Shown here: positions 13,401-26,121 of the stretch, piece by piece
Layout of the letters: the number at the start of each line of letters is the position of its first letter
Numbering within the stretch: position 1 is the stretch's first letter
Assembly: GCA_035222895.1 (NCBI GenBank)
Contig: JAVYIG010000065.1
Span: 124,001-188,000, forward strand
Direction: 5' to 3'
Origin: Strongylocentrotus droebachiensis
Taxonomy: Eukaryota > Echinodermata > Echinoidea > Camarodonta > Strongylocentrotidae
DNA: 64,000 nt
The notes under the pieces: generated by a model
Databases searched by the model: none
The model's input: the letters and a program-made list of their open reading frames with translations, nothing else
Told to the model about the DNA's origin: nothing
Made by a program: the position numbers and the translations under genes

Positions 13401-16400
13401 TTAACATTACAATCTCAAATTCAAATGGCCACATCTTCGAAGAAAACGGTTATGTCTTTCTGACGAAAAAAATATACGATCCTGTTGATCTTCCACATAC
13501 AGTCAATTAAAAGATAAAAGGTTTACTTATTATACAAAAGGACTTTCTAATATAATGAAAGAGGAAACATAAGGTCATTCATATAACATATCTTGCAAAA
13601 ACAATTTAGCAGCTTAGGGTATACATGTACATTGCTCTTCATCAACTAAAATTAAATAAATCGGTCACAAAACGTTTTGGACGTATCGAATTTGTAATCA
13701 GGCTTCAATCTACTTTTCTAAAAACATTACCATGGCATAACCTTTCCTCTGCAATGTACATGTATAATACGCAAGGCTAAAAGTTGAATGATCTATTGAG
13801 TCCCGTCTATACCCTTTAGCGTGTCTCGTTTGCTACGAGATTTATAACTTCCGCTGTACGAATATGGATTATTATATAACAACTCGAGTATTAAATTTCC
13901 TGCCCTTTCAATTCCAATTATCTCAGTTAATCGAGTAATTTATTTTTATCCTTTATTCTTCATTAACTGCCCCGCCCTTTCTCTCCAATGGCGTACCCGA
14001 AATTTGTTGCATAAGGGAGGATGAAAAGTATTCAAGAAGACGCTACAAAGGGGTTTTGCAACTTTTCTTCTTATTAATTATTTTAGTTGGGTTATCTTTC
14101 ATGTGAGCAAATTTTCATTAATATAATGTTGCGACAAACTTACGGCTTTTATCTTATCTTTTCAAATATTTTTGAAGAGTTATTATATGGATAATAGAAG
14201 AAAAAACATTGTTTTGCTGGGAAACAGATTTCGTTTTGTCATTTTGTCCTGTATGACGTATTTTTTGTTTTTATATATTCATAGTTAATACATAAATGTG
14301 TACATGTTATAATCGAAAGTCATGAGTAATAGCTAATAGAGATGATCATGCATATTTGTTTGTTTTGGGGGAGGAGATTATGGTATAAAATCTTGTGCCA
14401 TACTATCATACTGAGATACTTAAAATCCCCGTTATCTATGTACTGAGACCGTAGTAAAATTAACTTAGATAATAATGTTTATGCATTTTTGAAGTTGTAT
14501 GTTAATCAATAATTCACACACCCGTAGAAGATTCAATAAACGTTTGCTGAAACTATAACAAGACTTAGTAAAAGTTCTAAATTCCATTTCTAAATATCAT
14601 ACATTGGGTCTGAAAATCACATGGGCGGTGTTTTACTCATTTTCATAATTGACGGGTCATTAGTCATTACATCTCGTTTCATTGATGTCAGTCATTCATC
14701 GTGACTACATTATTTATATCAATTTCTCTCAAGTAGCCTTAAGCATTGAGTGTCATGTATAATTAGTTGGTGACATATCTTCGTGATCGTTAGCGCTGTC
14801 ATCCTTTTTTTAAAACTAGCATAGGCATACTTTTGAGGGGGAAACAAATCAAAGTTTTAAGTTTTTAAAATTTATTTTTCATTTGTATAGTTTTAAACGT
14901 TTGAAAACCATCACTCGAACAGGAATTACAATTATTATACATTCCATTTAATATAAAAAACTTTACAATTCTCTAAATAGAATGTGTATGTATGATTAAA
15001 AATGTGTTATAAAGAATCAATTCCATTTCAATTATTCGTAATGTGCATCATTAAAGACATTGATTTTTTTAAAATGTTAAGAAAGAATTGAAATCTACGC
15101 ATTTAGTGTATACAGTTTTTGACAGAATATAATGTACAATAAATTTGTTATCATAACGGGAAAGTCGTTGAATTCGGTCATTTTAATCTGATCGCTATAC
15201 GGTTCGTTAATTTGGTCTAAATGCTTATGTACAAGACATATTATATTTCAATCTATATTGGAATCATTGACAAGTATTAGATTTAATGATAATTCATAGA
15301 AAGGGACATAACAAAAAGCGATTTCATTTTTAATCATATCAATTATTTATTTTCTAAGCCGTTACTATTCTTGGTATTCGTGTACGTTTCAGGAATAACG
15401 CAAAATGAATGTGCTACAGAAGATTTCAACATTTCAACTTGCATATCTTGGTTAGGTATTAGGCATATTGCCCTGGAAAAAATTGTCGAAAGGGAATCAA
15501 ATTCAATGTCTCCAATAAAATTATGAGGATAATGAACTGGTATTTGTATAATTTTACCATTTGCAATATTGTATTCGATGTATATTTATAATTGTTTGTC
15601 TAATGTGAACAATTCAGCTTTTTGCTGCCAATCACGTTTTTCATTATACAATGAATAAATAGATAATCATTAAAACTGAATAAGATCTCAATCGCTAAAT
15701 TCATCACCATGAACAATATATAAAATAGAGGATCAGTCGAGCCAAGCGTATATGAAACCAGAAAACAGAATAGTTTCAAACCAAATCTAAATCAACCATA
15801 CTAAACATAGTACAAGTCAGACCTCCTTGTCATGTCACTTGAATTCTTTTCCCTCATCTTTTATATCCAATTCTCTTATTCATTGTAAGAGAAGACTGTC
15901 CTTAATTTCCAACTCATGATCCGTGAGTTATTGCTTAGTCCTCGAGCCAGCCAGCCAGTCAAACCTCGACCCATTTTTCATGCGGCACTTTCGGCGCGAC
16001 CACACAGCGGCAAATGGTACTCATTGCTTGCGACGTCGTCCGAATGCCGACTATTTTGTTTCGAATGGTCGAGAATATTACGAATTTCGGCTGGCGATTG
16101 TAATAAATTATATAATACTCAGACACATAACTATACGTTTTTAAAAATTCGCTGTAAAGTGTAAACCCATTATAAATCAGTTAGCGGTTAATGTAGTTTA
16201 GCTTCAAAGTGTATCTGAGGTTATTAAACTTCTGCTTTCAAGGATGGTTAAATGGTGACGAAAGTATTAGTTTGGTAAAACCTTAATTATAAATGGATGG
16301 TCAAACGAAGGACTATGGACATTTTACAGCTATTTTCCATTCTTCCATACATGTGCCTACCAACAAAATGTTGCTTCTGAAGTAGGCTATGAAGTCAGAA

Positions 16401-17367
16401 AAAGTAGTGATTCATATTTCATCTTCTACATAGATGTAGCATTGCAGTTACATAAAAGATGAACAAATATTAGATTAAGAATGTTTTTAGGAAGTTTTAC
16501 TTACACTATAACTGCCCCTTTCCCCCTCTTTTTTGTTTTTTTTTACTTCCCATGGCAAATCTATTCCAGTAATTTGTCTTTCCTTTCCTTTTCTTTACAT
16601 CTCCTTCTGCATGACGACTATGATAAATACAATCTCTTCATTTCATTCTATTCTCCGAATATACTAACTTAGTTCCTTTTATCTTAATGATATTCCTTTA
16701 ATTAAATTATGATTATTCGAATAGTTCTTGATGACATTCTTGCCCTTGTAAAAAATCTTTATGTTGTATATGTTTTCAGCTAATTTAAAAGTGTGTTAGC
16801 GTCATTCATCCCTCCCTTCCCCAACAAGAATACATGCGATGGACAGGCGAGTAGATTTCATGCAGGCCTATGTTACAAGAGAAAGAAACAGGTCTAAAAA
16901 AACAGAATCGGATTTGATAGTTTGATGAAATCATTGTGAGAGGCATGACGTCGTTGATCAACTTAAGATTCAAGACCCTAAAGTCAGAGAAAATGATCGT
17001 GAACATAATTATTTACACGGTTTATAATATATATATTATTTACGGCTTTGTCAGTTCATTGTTTAACTCCATTTCAGGAATGTGTGTAATGTATGCAATC
17101 CTCCATTGAAATGTATAAGGCGTTTGTTTGTTTATTGGCGTTGGCCAATGCCTCCACTGCCCTCTTTTTCCCAATATACTTTGTTTCAGTATGGTATAAA
17201 TAACTGTTTTGAATAATCATATTTACTTTGTAATAAGTACATATTGGAAAACATTTAAGCGTAAACGGGGTATAACATTTGGCAGGTAATGTGAAATCTA
17301 GCCATACCTACAATAATTATCGTGAAGAGAAATATGATTGACAAATACAAATATAAAAGAAACTTAC
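10495..17367 (-). other. HAND intron (6.9 kb)
   Basis: This is the single coding intron of HAND, with donor GTAAGT at its 17367 end and acceptor TTGCAG at its 10495 end. It is AT-rich and contains a 230-bp tandem duplication (12327-12785), a C-rich run near 11190-11210 and a GC-richer pocket at 15930-16110. I see no other gene. Its size makes it a plausible place for HAND enhancers, but no element is proven from sequence. Confidence 0.85.
12327..12785. repeat. Tandem duplication, ~230 bp x 2
   Basis: 12327-12550 and 12560-12785 are direct copies. Both run from GGTTTTTCTTCAATAATCC through TTCCCCTGCTCATTTGA to GACCCAGACAGATACTTTG, with small indels and substitutions. The duplication lies inside the HAND intron. 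The divergence suggests it is not very recent. Confidence 0.85.
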
Positions 17368-18366
17368 TGTGGCACTCTCGTGTTTGATAGCACCCTTAAT
17401 GATTGAGCGGCACGTCAAAGAGAAGTCCTGCCGAATCATAGGCATAGTAGTCCCGACGCCGTCTCTGCTGATATCCTCTATCATCATCCCGTTTATCGTC
17501 ATCTCCATATCACCGTTCATGTTATCATCTCGGGAAACCATATCTGTTAAATAAGCGATGTAGCTGGTCGCTAACCGAAGGGTTTTGATTTTAGAAAGTT
17601 TGGTGTCGGCGGGAACGTTTGGGATGCACTCCCGAAGATCGGCGAAGGCGGTGTTGATGCTTTGCGTTCGACGGCGTTCCTTTCGGTTACCCACGACGGT
17701 TTCGTCGACGGGATTGTTGTCGACGGCCCGGCGCTTCGGGCCGCGCTGGAGATGAGGATGGTGTTGATGATGGTTATCGTTTTGGTGATGGTGGTTGACG
17801 ACTTGTCGGGTATTCATATCACAGAGTTGTTGCTGCTGCTGTTGTTGCTGGTGATTTTGGCTGGCGAGGATGTCGAGATTCTGAATGGTGTGGTTGCCGA
17901 TCGGGCTATTGCCGTGTGGCGCGAGTGATCCGGGGCTAACTGACGATGCCGGGCTACTTGACGGCGCGCTATCTAACATCGCACTGCACTCGAACGATGC
18001 CGCATCAAACGGGCTTTCTAGGCTAGCCCCAGTCGATCTCGACTCGTTTCCAAACTTCCAGTCAGATTGTTCCTGATAAGGAGGACGATGATCACGAAGA
18101 TGATCACCTCGATACTGATGTCGAGGCATCGACGTCAAAGAAACGCCGCCAAAATGCTCGACAAACGAGCCGTTTTCGTATTTCTTGTCGATCCCCTGGT
18201 CATTCGCCCTTGACCTTGTTGTATTCGATAAATAATCGAAAGGTAGGTCGGATGATATAACGGTAGTGTTCATAATACATCGGCAGCTGCTGCCATAATA
18301 CCCCCTAGTATCTTTGCATGCATGTAGCTCTACCGGAAAAGCTGAAAGCTCGCTATGTATGCTCAT
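17368..18366 (-). CDS. Hand: HAND bHLH transcription factor, coding exon 1
   Basis: First coding exon (333 codons) of a HAND-family bHLH factor, a nuclear E-box-binding regulator of mesoderm and heart-type development in other animals. Residues about 226-281 form the bHLH: basic [15 protein letters not shown], helix 1, loop [14 protein letters not shown] and helix 2 [10 protein letters not shown], which is the HAND signature. The N-terminus is long and low-complexity, with Ser/Pro-rich runs, an 8-Gln tract near residue 175 and a His/Asn-rich stretch before the basic region. The start is the first ATG after an in-frame stop 51 nt upstream (complement of 18415-18417). The exon ends at ACA followed by the donor GTAAGT (17367 downwards). 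Reading through the donor gives only a short tail without HAND similarity. It joins in phase 0 to the exon at 10414-10494, giving a 359-residue protein. Family assignment is firm; the exact start is likely. Confidence 0.93.
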
Positions 18367-19080
18367 CGTATTCTCGTCCTGTCTCTTAATATAGTCGTTA
18401 ACTTTGTTTGGATTTCAAATGATATAAGTAAAAAACCAACTCTGACGAATGACAGCTTTCATTCAGTGTCACAACGTCATCCGAAACAAGTTTCTCCTTG
18501 CTTCAAGATCAGTGAAAGATAGAGAAAAGCTCTGCATTCGTTGAAGAAAGTCAGAAGTTCACAAACTTCATGAAGACGAACAGTGCAGTCCCTCTTCCTG
18601 CTGCGAGCTGCACAAATTACAAAGAAGTAGAGAAACACACCGGCAACATGCCTCGCGGGGGAGTCCGAGTAAATAAAAAAGAAGAGAACGCGTGCTCTGT
18701 TTTATTTCCTCACAATGAATAAATGAATGACCCTCTCTTTCACACGAATGTAGTCCAATGTGACACTGCTACGAGAGATAATTATCTTAAGCCACCCTGG
18801 TGTCTTTCCGGTGAATAAGTGTTTGTAACAAACTTTGTAAGGCTATGCTCTGGTACTCCTCAGTGTTGATCTGATGAAGCGTCCCAGAAGCCCAAGACCC
18901 GACCCCCGTCCGTCCCAGACGTGATGGGTTCGGGTTTGCCCTGATCAGGATAGCGGCGATGACGTCACCGTCCCCATCTTCTGTTCAGTTGGATGATGTA
19001 ACTAGGACAAAGTCAGGCAATTGCAGGCAATTGCCCTCAGAATAGAATTTTAAATTTGCTTTGCCTTTTCTTTCATTATA
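18367..19080. other. HAND 5' flank / 5' UTR region
   Basis: Immediately upstream of the HAND start on the minus strand. It is CG-richer than the surroundings and has one TGACGTCA octamer. The transcription start is not visible: I see no convincing TATA plus initiator pair. Confidence 0.45.
18960..18967. promoter_or_regulatory. TGACGTCA (CRE/ATF octamer) upstream of HAND
   Basis: A perfect palindromic CRE octamer lies in a CG-richer patch about 600 bp upstream of the HAND start codon. It could be part of the HAND promoter or 5' flank. The only evidence is the motif and its position. Confidence 0.3.
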
Positions 19081-19331
19081 TTTTTCTCCAGGTTCTTTTT
19101 TATTTCCCTGTACGTCCTCTTAATCTTTCTTTTCTCGTCTCCTCTATTCTCTTTCTCTCCCCTTTCTTTCACCTCCCCCCCCCCCCCCCCATTTTCATCT
19201 CTCTTCTTGTCTCTCTTCTCTCTGTCTTTTAATGTTTCTCTTTCCTATTATCTGTCACTATCTGTTATTGGCCCTCTCTCATTTTCTTTCTTTTTATCTC
19301 TCTCTATCTAACTCATTCTCTTTTCTCCCCT

Positions 19332-19369
<38 letters not shown>

Positions 19370-19470
19370 TCTCCCTCTCCCTCTCTTTCTACCTCACATC
19401 CTCCTATATTTCTTCCTTCCCTCCTCCCTCCCTCTCTCTTTCTCTTTTCTATTTCATTTCCCCATCATGC
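19081..19470. repeat. Polypyrimidine (CT-rich) tract
   Basis: A nearly uninterrupted T/C-rich strand including a 16-C run near 19175, (CT)n around 19335-19362 and many TTTCTC words. Open frames here are Ser/Leu/Phe-rich artefacts. It lies 0.7-1.1 kb upstream of HAND. Confidence 0.85.
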
Positions 19471-21960
19471 TCACATGATCATATGAATAACCCTATATAT
19501 GTGATGAAATTACGGTACCTATTTAGAGAGATACCAGCTTCGTCAAACTCATTTCTCACATAATCTAATTAGAGAAAGCTGTTAATGTCATCTTCAGTAT
19601 GTTTGTAAAGGGAACATTTGATTTTATACGAAATCATAGTGCAAATTGTTCTTGTATTATTATATTTGAGCTATCGACAGTGGACACATGATGAAAATTA
19701 ACAGTAAAATAAACAATAATCACAAGGCCAGTCGAGGATCTTTACTTCAAATTATTCTGAAAGTCTCGGTAATCATTTGACTGATTTTTTTTATATAAAG
19801 TGAAAACGTAACCATAACCACTTTTGAATGATTATTTCAAAATTTGTTTACAAGTGCTTTATAAATTCAGGCACGCGCACGCGAACGCTCCCAATTCGAA
19901 GATGATGATAATCTATTCACCAATTGTTAAAGGGATTGTCCTTTCTTACGTTGCCTTATAATATAAAGACTTCCGTTATTTCTATACCTCGCCGATGCCG
20001 GTGGCCACTTCAAGACTTGCGCCAACAATAGACACACTGACAATCCAGACCTCGGCAATTATTTATAAATGGTCGATAATTGAGCTAAGTTAGTGGACCG
20101 GGGCGGGACAAGATTATCTTCTAAATAATGTCTGGAAGATATTCTGAAGTAAAATCACCAATGATATGTTTCCTACTTCCGTCTACCAATAGAGTAGCCT
20201 ATGCAATGTCTTCTTTGACACTCTACTTCTTTACTCATTTCTCATTTCATTCATGTCATTAAATATTGCTTTGTTGCAGTTGCTGTTGTTGTTTCCGATT
20301 CAGCTTCGATGCTCTTTTTTTTCTCCGACAAGTTACTGCGTCTCCTTCTCCACGTAACCGAATACCATAAGGTTGTATCAAAAACCTTTACCATGGTTTC
20401 ATGTTATTATTACTTCCCTTTATTTTTTTTATTTTTTTAAAGTAAATCTGTTTTATTTCTTAGCACCATCCTTTTCACTGGTTTTTATCATTATCTACAG
20501 ATTTCAGAACGGTCAAAATATTCACAACTATTAATAAACTATCTCAATGACCATTACAAATAATTATTATCTAAGAAGATGATGGATGATAAAATAACGT
20601 TGTAATAAACTACTTAAATCAATTTTATACGTTTGCAGGCCAACGGGGAATATCAAGGAACACACGTTCCATATTTTATTTCACACCTTACTTTCTGTCA
20701 ACACGTCATTAGTATATGCGACTGGGTTGGTGCAGGAGCGGCACACTTTCAAAAATATTAGAAACGCCGCTATCTTGAAAAGTCGCAGTATCGGTGACAT
20801 ATCGTATTCACACAACATTCATCAAAAGTGTCATTCATGTCACGTGACGAAGCACTGGTGCAATGTATCTGTCGTTACCCAAGATGATAAGAAATGATTA
20901 AGATGATACCTCGAATTCTCAGAACTTCGTTTTTTTAAAGAAAGATCTTTTGCCCAATTTTTTGTTGGACAAGTATCATAATCAGTGATCAATAAAGTGA
21001 TTATCATGTTCTGTCATATCAGAGTTTCATATTGCTCTATTGTCGTTTAATTAATTATTTGTTATGCAGTTACGGTGTTCATAGGTTAAGGCTCGGAAGA
21101 GGGCAAGAGTCAGCGTAAATTGTTGGTTCTTATAAAGCACAACTTGAACCGCGGATTTATGTAAAGTCCGTCCAGAGTAGGTAGGTGCCTTCGAGGCTCG
21201 AGATTCGGTTTTCGAAGGGTGCCATTCCATACGAGAGCCAGTAAAATGCGGTAGGGAGGCGTGTTTGACTTTTTAATATTTTTGCTTTAAATGATTTGTT
21301 GGTTGATTGTTGTTGTTTTTACTAATACTTTTTTTTCTCTAATTCATTTCGATACCACGTAAATCAATAATACTAAAATCATGAGTTTGCGATTGAGACA
21401 CGGCGACCGTGATTGCCGAGAGCGTGTGTGACGTGCAAAATCGATTTTCAATTATGATGAATGGCACTTGAGGGGAGTCAAGGAGAACACAACAAAACAA
21501 GAAGATGCTTGTGTAAATGCATGATCGCCACCCCGTAAAAGTGTTTACAGTATCTTTTGGATGCCAAGTTTGTGGGAAGAGCTGCTAAGTAATTCATTGA
21601 CTATCGCGTGTCGTAGAGGTTGGGAGATTTACAGCGGTACCGCCAAGTCCCGACGGGCTAGACGTCTCGGCACCGATATACGCTCTCTGCTCGGCTACAA
21701 GAAAGAGTCCTCCAAGCAGCTCATCCACCAAAAGTCTCCTCCTACTCATTCCCCTCCCCCCTCTTCTCATCTTCTTCGCTAAAAGTTCTGGTCCATATTT
21801 TCCTTCGCTCCTTCCTCCGTCATCCTAGCCATATTACTATTCTCTTCCTCCTCCTCCTCCTCCTCCTCTACCCATCTTTCTTTTCCCCTTCTCTCCGTCC
21901 CTATTTTCCTTCGCTCTGAGACTTTTCGTCATCATCTTACTCATCCTTCCCCATCTCCTC
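19471..21960. other. Non-coding DNA with a GC-richer pocket
   Basis: No recognised gene. A GC-richer, protein-like stretch at 21560-21730 contains an open frame with many Arg/Lys/Ser, but no family was recognised and no confident splice sites bound it. Confidence 0.45.
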
Positions 21961-22372
21961 CTTCTCTACTCCGTATTCGTCTCCCCTTCCCACCCCCTCG
22001 TCACTTTCGCCATCTTTTTTCTCGTCACATTCGTACCTAAAGGCTCCTCTTCCCCATATTTTCGATACTCGTCACCCACTTCCCCCTCCTCATCCCCTTT
22101 CCCCTCTTCTTTCTTTTCTGCCATTTCGTCATTACCGTCATCATCTTTCTCATCCTCCCCATCTTCTTCAGTCTCATCCTTTCCCATCTCCTTCTCCTTC
22201 TCTACTCCTTATTCGTCTCCCCTTCCCACCCCCCCCCCCCGTCACTATCGCCATCTCCTTTCTCGTCACCTTCGTACCTTTACGCTCCTCTTCCTCCTCC
22301 TTCCCATATTCTCGATACTCGTCACCCACTTCCTCCTCTTCTTCCCCTTTCCCCTCTTCTTTCTTTTCTGCC
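21961..22372. repeat. CT-rich direct duplication
   Basis: 21961-22122 and 22198-22372 are direct copies that share CTTCTCTACTCC, TATTCGTCTCCCCTTCCCAC, GATACTCGTCACCCACTTCC and CTTCTTTCTTTTCTGCC, with indels in C runs. The Glu/Asp/Lys-rich frames on the other strand come from this composition. Confidence 0.8.
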
Positions 22373-22479
22373 TGCTTCTTTTTTCTCCTCTTTATCTTCT
22401 CATCATGTCATTATTCTCAAGTTTCCAGCTTTCCTTATAGCTCACGAGCTCCCTCCTTATGACGTCATATTAATGTACA

Positions 22480-22870
22480 TTAAAGATAAACTTTAGTACT
22501 GGTAATGCGATTGCATTGTGAAAGAAAAGGTGTGGAAAGGATCAGAAACAGTTGATCATGTAGCATGTAAGTATTGGTGTGCACTGCAAGGTTCTGGAGT
22601 CATCAAAATCATAATAAATTTGACCGAGTCTTGGTAAAGTAACAAGCACATACACCGAAAGCTATGTATGGGACAACACGCATGGTGTCGGGGTTGGTAC
22701 TACCTTGATTCCTTGTCTTTCTATGCTCATTACTCAGCCAGTATACATTTTCTTCCAAAATTGTTTGGCACATGTCATTTATTTGTAATCTTGAACATTC
22801 AGTGTAAGTTTCGTTTGATTCTGTGAGAAATAATTTTCTTTTTTTTACCACTACTGGAGGTTAGCTTTAA
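22480..22870. mobile_element. MITE with TTAA ends, copy 2 (inverted)
   Basis: A 391-bp element flanked by TTAA (22480-22483, 22867-22870), with left repeat AGATAAACTTTAGTACTGGT and a more diverged right repeat. The interior is the reverse complement of 8719-9107; for example, the long stretch around CATGTCATTTATTTGTAATC matches the other copy inverted. The two copies flank HAND in opposite orientation. Confidence 0.75.
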
Positions 22871-24460
22871 TATACCCCATCTACATTTTCAAATCCTTCT
22901 AAATTCCTTACCCCTACTACCTTCTCCTATATGTTGTTATCTTTTGTAACCCTATACTTCTCACTTTGTCTTTTTCAACCGCCTTTCACCTCTTCTCCTC
23001 TCTATTTCTTTCTCTCTTTCTCTTTCTCTTTTCCCGTGCTCATGTCTTGCTATCTCTGCCTCCATACTCCTTGCACATTCGTCATGTTCGTAACATCAAT
23101 TTTCGTTTCTTCCAAACAACTCTTTCTTTCTTATCCATCCACATCACTCGACCGTACCTTTCACTTTTATGCTTCCTTCCTCCTCTCCCCAGCTCCTTTC
23201 CGAAGATTTATGTTTTTTAAGTGCTCGGTTTACCCTAAGATGTGCAATTAAGGGTATCGTTTTGACTCAATGTTATTGTTTTGCGGCCAAGGTTATGATC
23301 GAGAGGAGGGTCGCGTTGCCGGGCAGACGCGGGGGTCAGAGCGGGTCGGGCAGGTGTGGCTATATGTGGCAGTTTCGGTAGCAATTATACCCAGTTTATG
23401 CATTCAAATTCATTATTTATGCACACTTTATACGATTGTAATAAACTATTTCATTTGTCCATCACGAAAGCTAACCTTTCCTTATTCTCTTTGAATTTTT
23501 TATGCATGATTCACCAATAATTTTTTTTGTTTTAGTTGTTTCTCTCTTGACGCTGAGTTTCATTTGGTATATTTTTATTGCTTTGATTATTTACGATTGT
23601 TCTCATGTATTTTGATATTGATAATGTTTCGGGTCGGGTCTTGTTTGTCGAACAATATGTTTTCCTGTAGGTCGGGAAGTCGACATTTCACAAATGGTAT
23701 AATGATTGGTGTTGATAAAGTTTGCTCAGGACAGAAATACCCCTGCCCCCTTTTGCCCCAAAACTTTACCGACTGAGAAATAAACAATTAAAATTAATGT
23801 TGTCGCCGTGATACATACCAACATAAATCATATCATTCCATTACGATGAATAATATGGTATTATCTGTGGCATTCATTTCAAATGTAAAACTTGGATATT
23901 CGGTAGTTATTATTTTTCAAACATTATTGCATGAAATAAACAATTAACCTAAAATGATAAGTATATTCTTGATGCGGTTACTCACTCCCGTTTTCTTTCT
24001 TTCTCTCTATATATCTATCCTGTACTCTTTGCTATAAGTAGTGTCTCTTTCTCGAATTAAAGGGTATTCTACAGGAAATGTTTGATCCATCAATCTTAAT
24101 TTTATAATTTTTTTGTATAAAGGAATGCAAACAGTATCTTCCAAACTTCTAAAGTACTTAAACGAGAAAAATGGCCGCCATCAGCTAGAGGACCACCAAG
24201 TACGCCCCGTGCAACATTGACCTTGAGCTGAAGGAAGAGGAATAAAGATGAAAGTCCTTGAGTTTACGAGTCTAAGATTCCAGTATTTTTTGTTATGATA
24301 GGGTTAGTTTCGATCCATTCAACTGTCATTTTCAGATACATCACTAGAGGAGTTGAGATTGGAAAGACTGTCACCAAACAACGGTAATGAAGGAGAACTA
24401 CATAGCGACTTTGCAGAAGAGGAGGCTGAAACAGTTACATGTTTTGGTTTTAAAAAAATA
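22871..24460. other. Non-coding DNA
   Basis: A pyrimidine-rich stretch at 22960-23200 and a GC-richer pocket at 23280-23370. No recognised gene. Confidence 0.5.
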
Positions 24461-24605
24461 ATGTAAGAGAGAGAGAGAGAGGGGGGGGGAGAGATGGGTA
24501 GAGCATGGACCTACTAACGTAGAGGAAGAGAGAGAGAGAGAGAGAGAGAGAGATCGCGAGGGGGAGAGAGAGACCCCCACAGGTCACAGCTACCGAGAGA
24601 GAGAA
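24461..24605. repeat. GA microsatellite
   Basis: (GA)n at 24467-24482 followed by a G run, (GA)n at 24528-24554, and GAGAGAGA again near 24565 and 24594. Confidence 0.9.
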
Positions 24606-25034
24606 AATGCGACTAAAACGGACTGATTATCTGATTATGTCAGAAAAAGACGTATCTATGAGTATAAAATCTTTTCGAAGAGAAAATGTATAAAAGTGTA
24701 TATAGGAACATGCGCCTTTTCGTTTTAGAAGAGGAACTTTTAAGGTCGGAAAGTTCCTCTGCTATATACCTAGCTTAGACTGTTTTTCATTTCTATAGAA
24801 TACCCCTTTTTTATATTCCATTCGACAATCGTAAAGTATATAAAAGAAATATTCTTGTCAAGTCTTGAGCATATTGATGATCTCCTGCATTCCAAAGCCC
24901 CGTGGAGTAAAACCAGCAATTATTCAAATGTTCCCTGAAGATTGGACGTAGAAGGGTAAAGATGTCACGGAAATCATATTTCAATCACCATATCAATTAG
25001 GGACATTTTACACCAATGACGACCTAGGGGAGGA

Positions 25035-25043
25035 GGGGGCGAG

Positions 25044-25080
<37 letters not shown>

Positions 25081-25325
25081 TGGGGGCGGAAACGGGTGAG
25101 GGGACAGTGATATCATTAAACATGTAGACAATTATATACATAATATACATGCAGTAAGCTGTTATTATTGATATTATCTTGATCATAATTAATACTTTTA
25201 TCATCATTAATATTTTTTTTATCATTATTACTATTATTGTTAATGCTATTATTATCATTACCACCATGATTAATATCATTATCATTATTATAATTATCAT
25301 TATTATTATTATTAGCCTATCATCA
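25035..25325. repeat. GA microsatellite plus degenerate ATT/ATC repeat
   Basis: (GA)n with a G-rich end at 25046-25086, then from about 25155 a degenerate ATT/ATC trinucleotide array. The Ile/Met-rich minus-strand frame is produced by this array. Confidence 0.85.
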
Positions 25326-26121
25326 TTATGAAGGAACTTTTCATGATTACTTTAACTGTATACGTGTACCTATATTGTTTGTCTAACGAAGTATACTCTC
25401 GAGAACCATTACCTGATTCGATAAAAAAAATGATAAATTTTGAGAGGATTTTGATCGTTTAGTATGAGTATATTGAATTTCCCACATCATTTTCAGTCAT
25501 GATGTTACATTCTTATTTTTTTGTTTTTCTTTCCCTAATCTACATGTATGTTCTGTATATACAGTATTATCATCATATTATAATTATCAATATGCTACGG
25601 TTTTAATAATCGCTTATTATAGTTGATATTCGTGATTTATATCTTATTCTGAACTATTATATGATATTCATTGGTACATGATTGTGTTCAAATATGTTAT
25701 TTGGAGATTGATTTTCAAGAAAATGGCCTGTTGGACGGTCCAAAAAATGAGAAAAAAATTACATGATTCTAAAAATGGGTTCAAACTTTTGAAAAATTAT
25801 AAAACTTCACATTTTTCAAATACACTGTGTCGAAGAAATGTCATTTCAAAGGAACATCAAATGCATTCTTTTTGCTTTTTTGTAAAATATCAAAGGTTTG
25901 TGATTCTCCTATACTCAGTGAGTAAGACAGACAATGTTCATTAGAGGTTATTGACTACGCATAGCTGTATGATATCTAGAACAACTATTTTGGTTATCTT
26001 AGACAAAATCCAGATGCAGGAATCGGTAACATATCTTTATTACCCTTTCCTGTCCTGATAATTATTTGCAATCCCAATTTCGTGAAGACCTTGTACACTT
26101 CTGAGGATGCGAGTATCTAGT
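25326..26121. other. Non-coding AT-rich DNA
   Basis: An open frame of 88 codons at 25678-25944 has no recognisable motif. Nothing else is seen. Confidence 0.45.

Noticed and set aside
15916-16164. Candidate second coding exon of HAND
   Set aside because: The minus strand gives no HAND-like residues, whereas 10414-10494 encodes the diagnostic C-terminus in the right phase.
21966-22187. Glu/Asp/Lys-rich 73-codon minus-strand frame
   Set aside because: It comes from the CT-rich duplicated tract and is not conserved between the two copies.
25678-25944. 88-codon open frame
   Set aside because: Composition is that of random AT-rich DNA, and no motif, splice signal or neighbour supports it.
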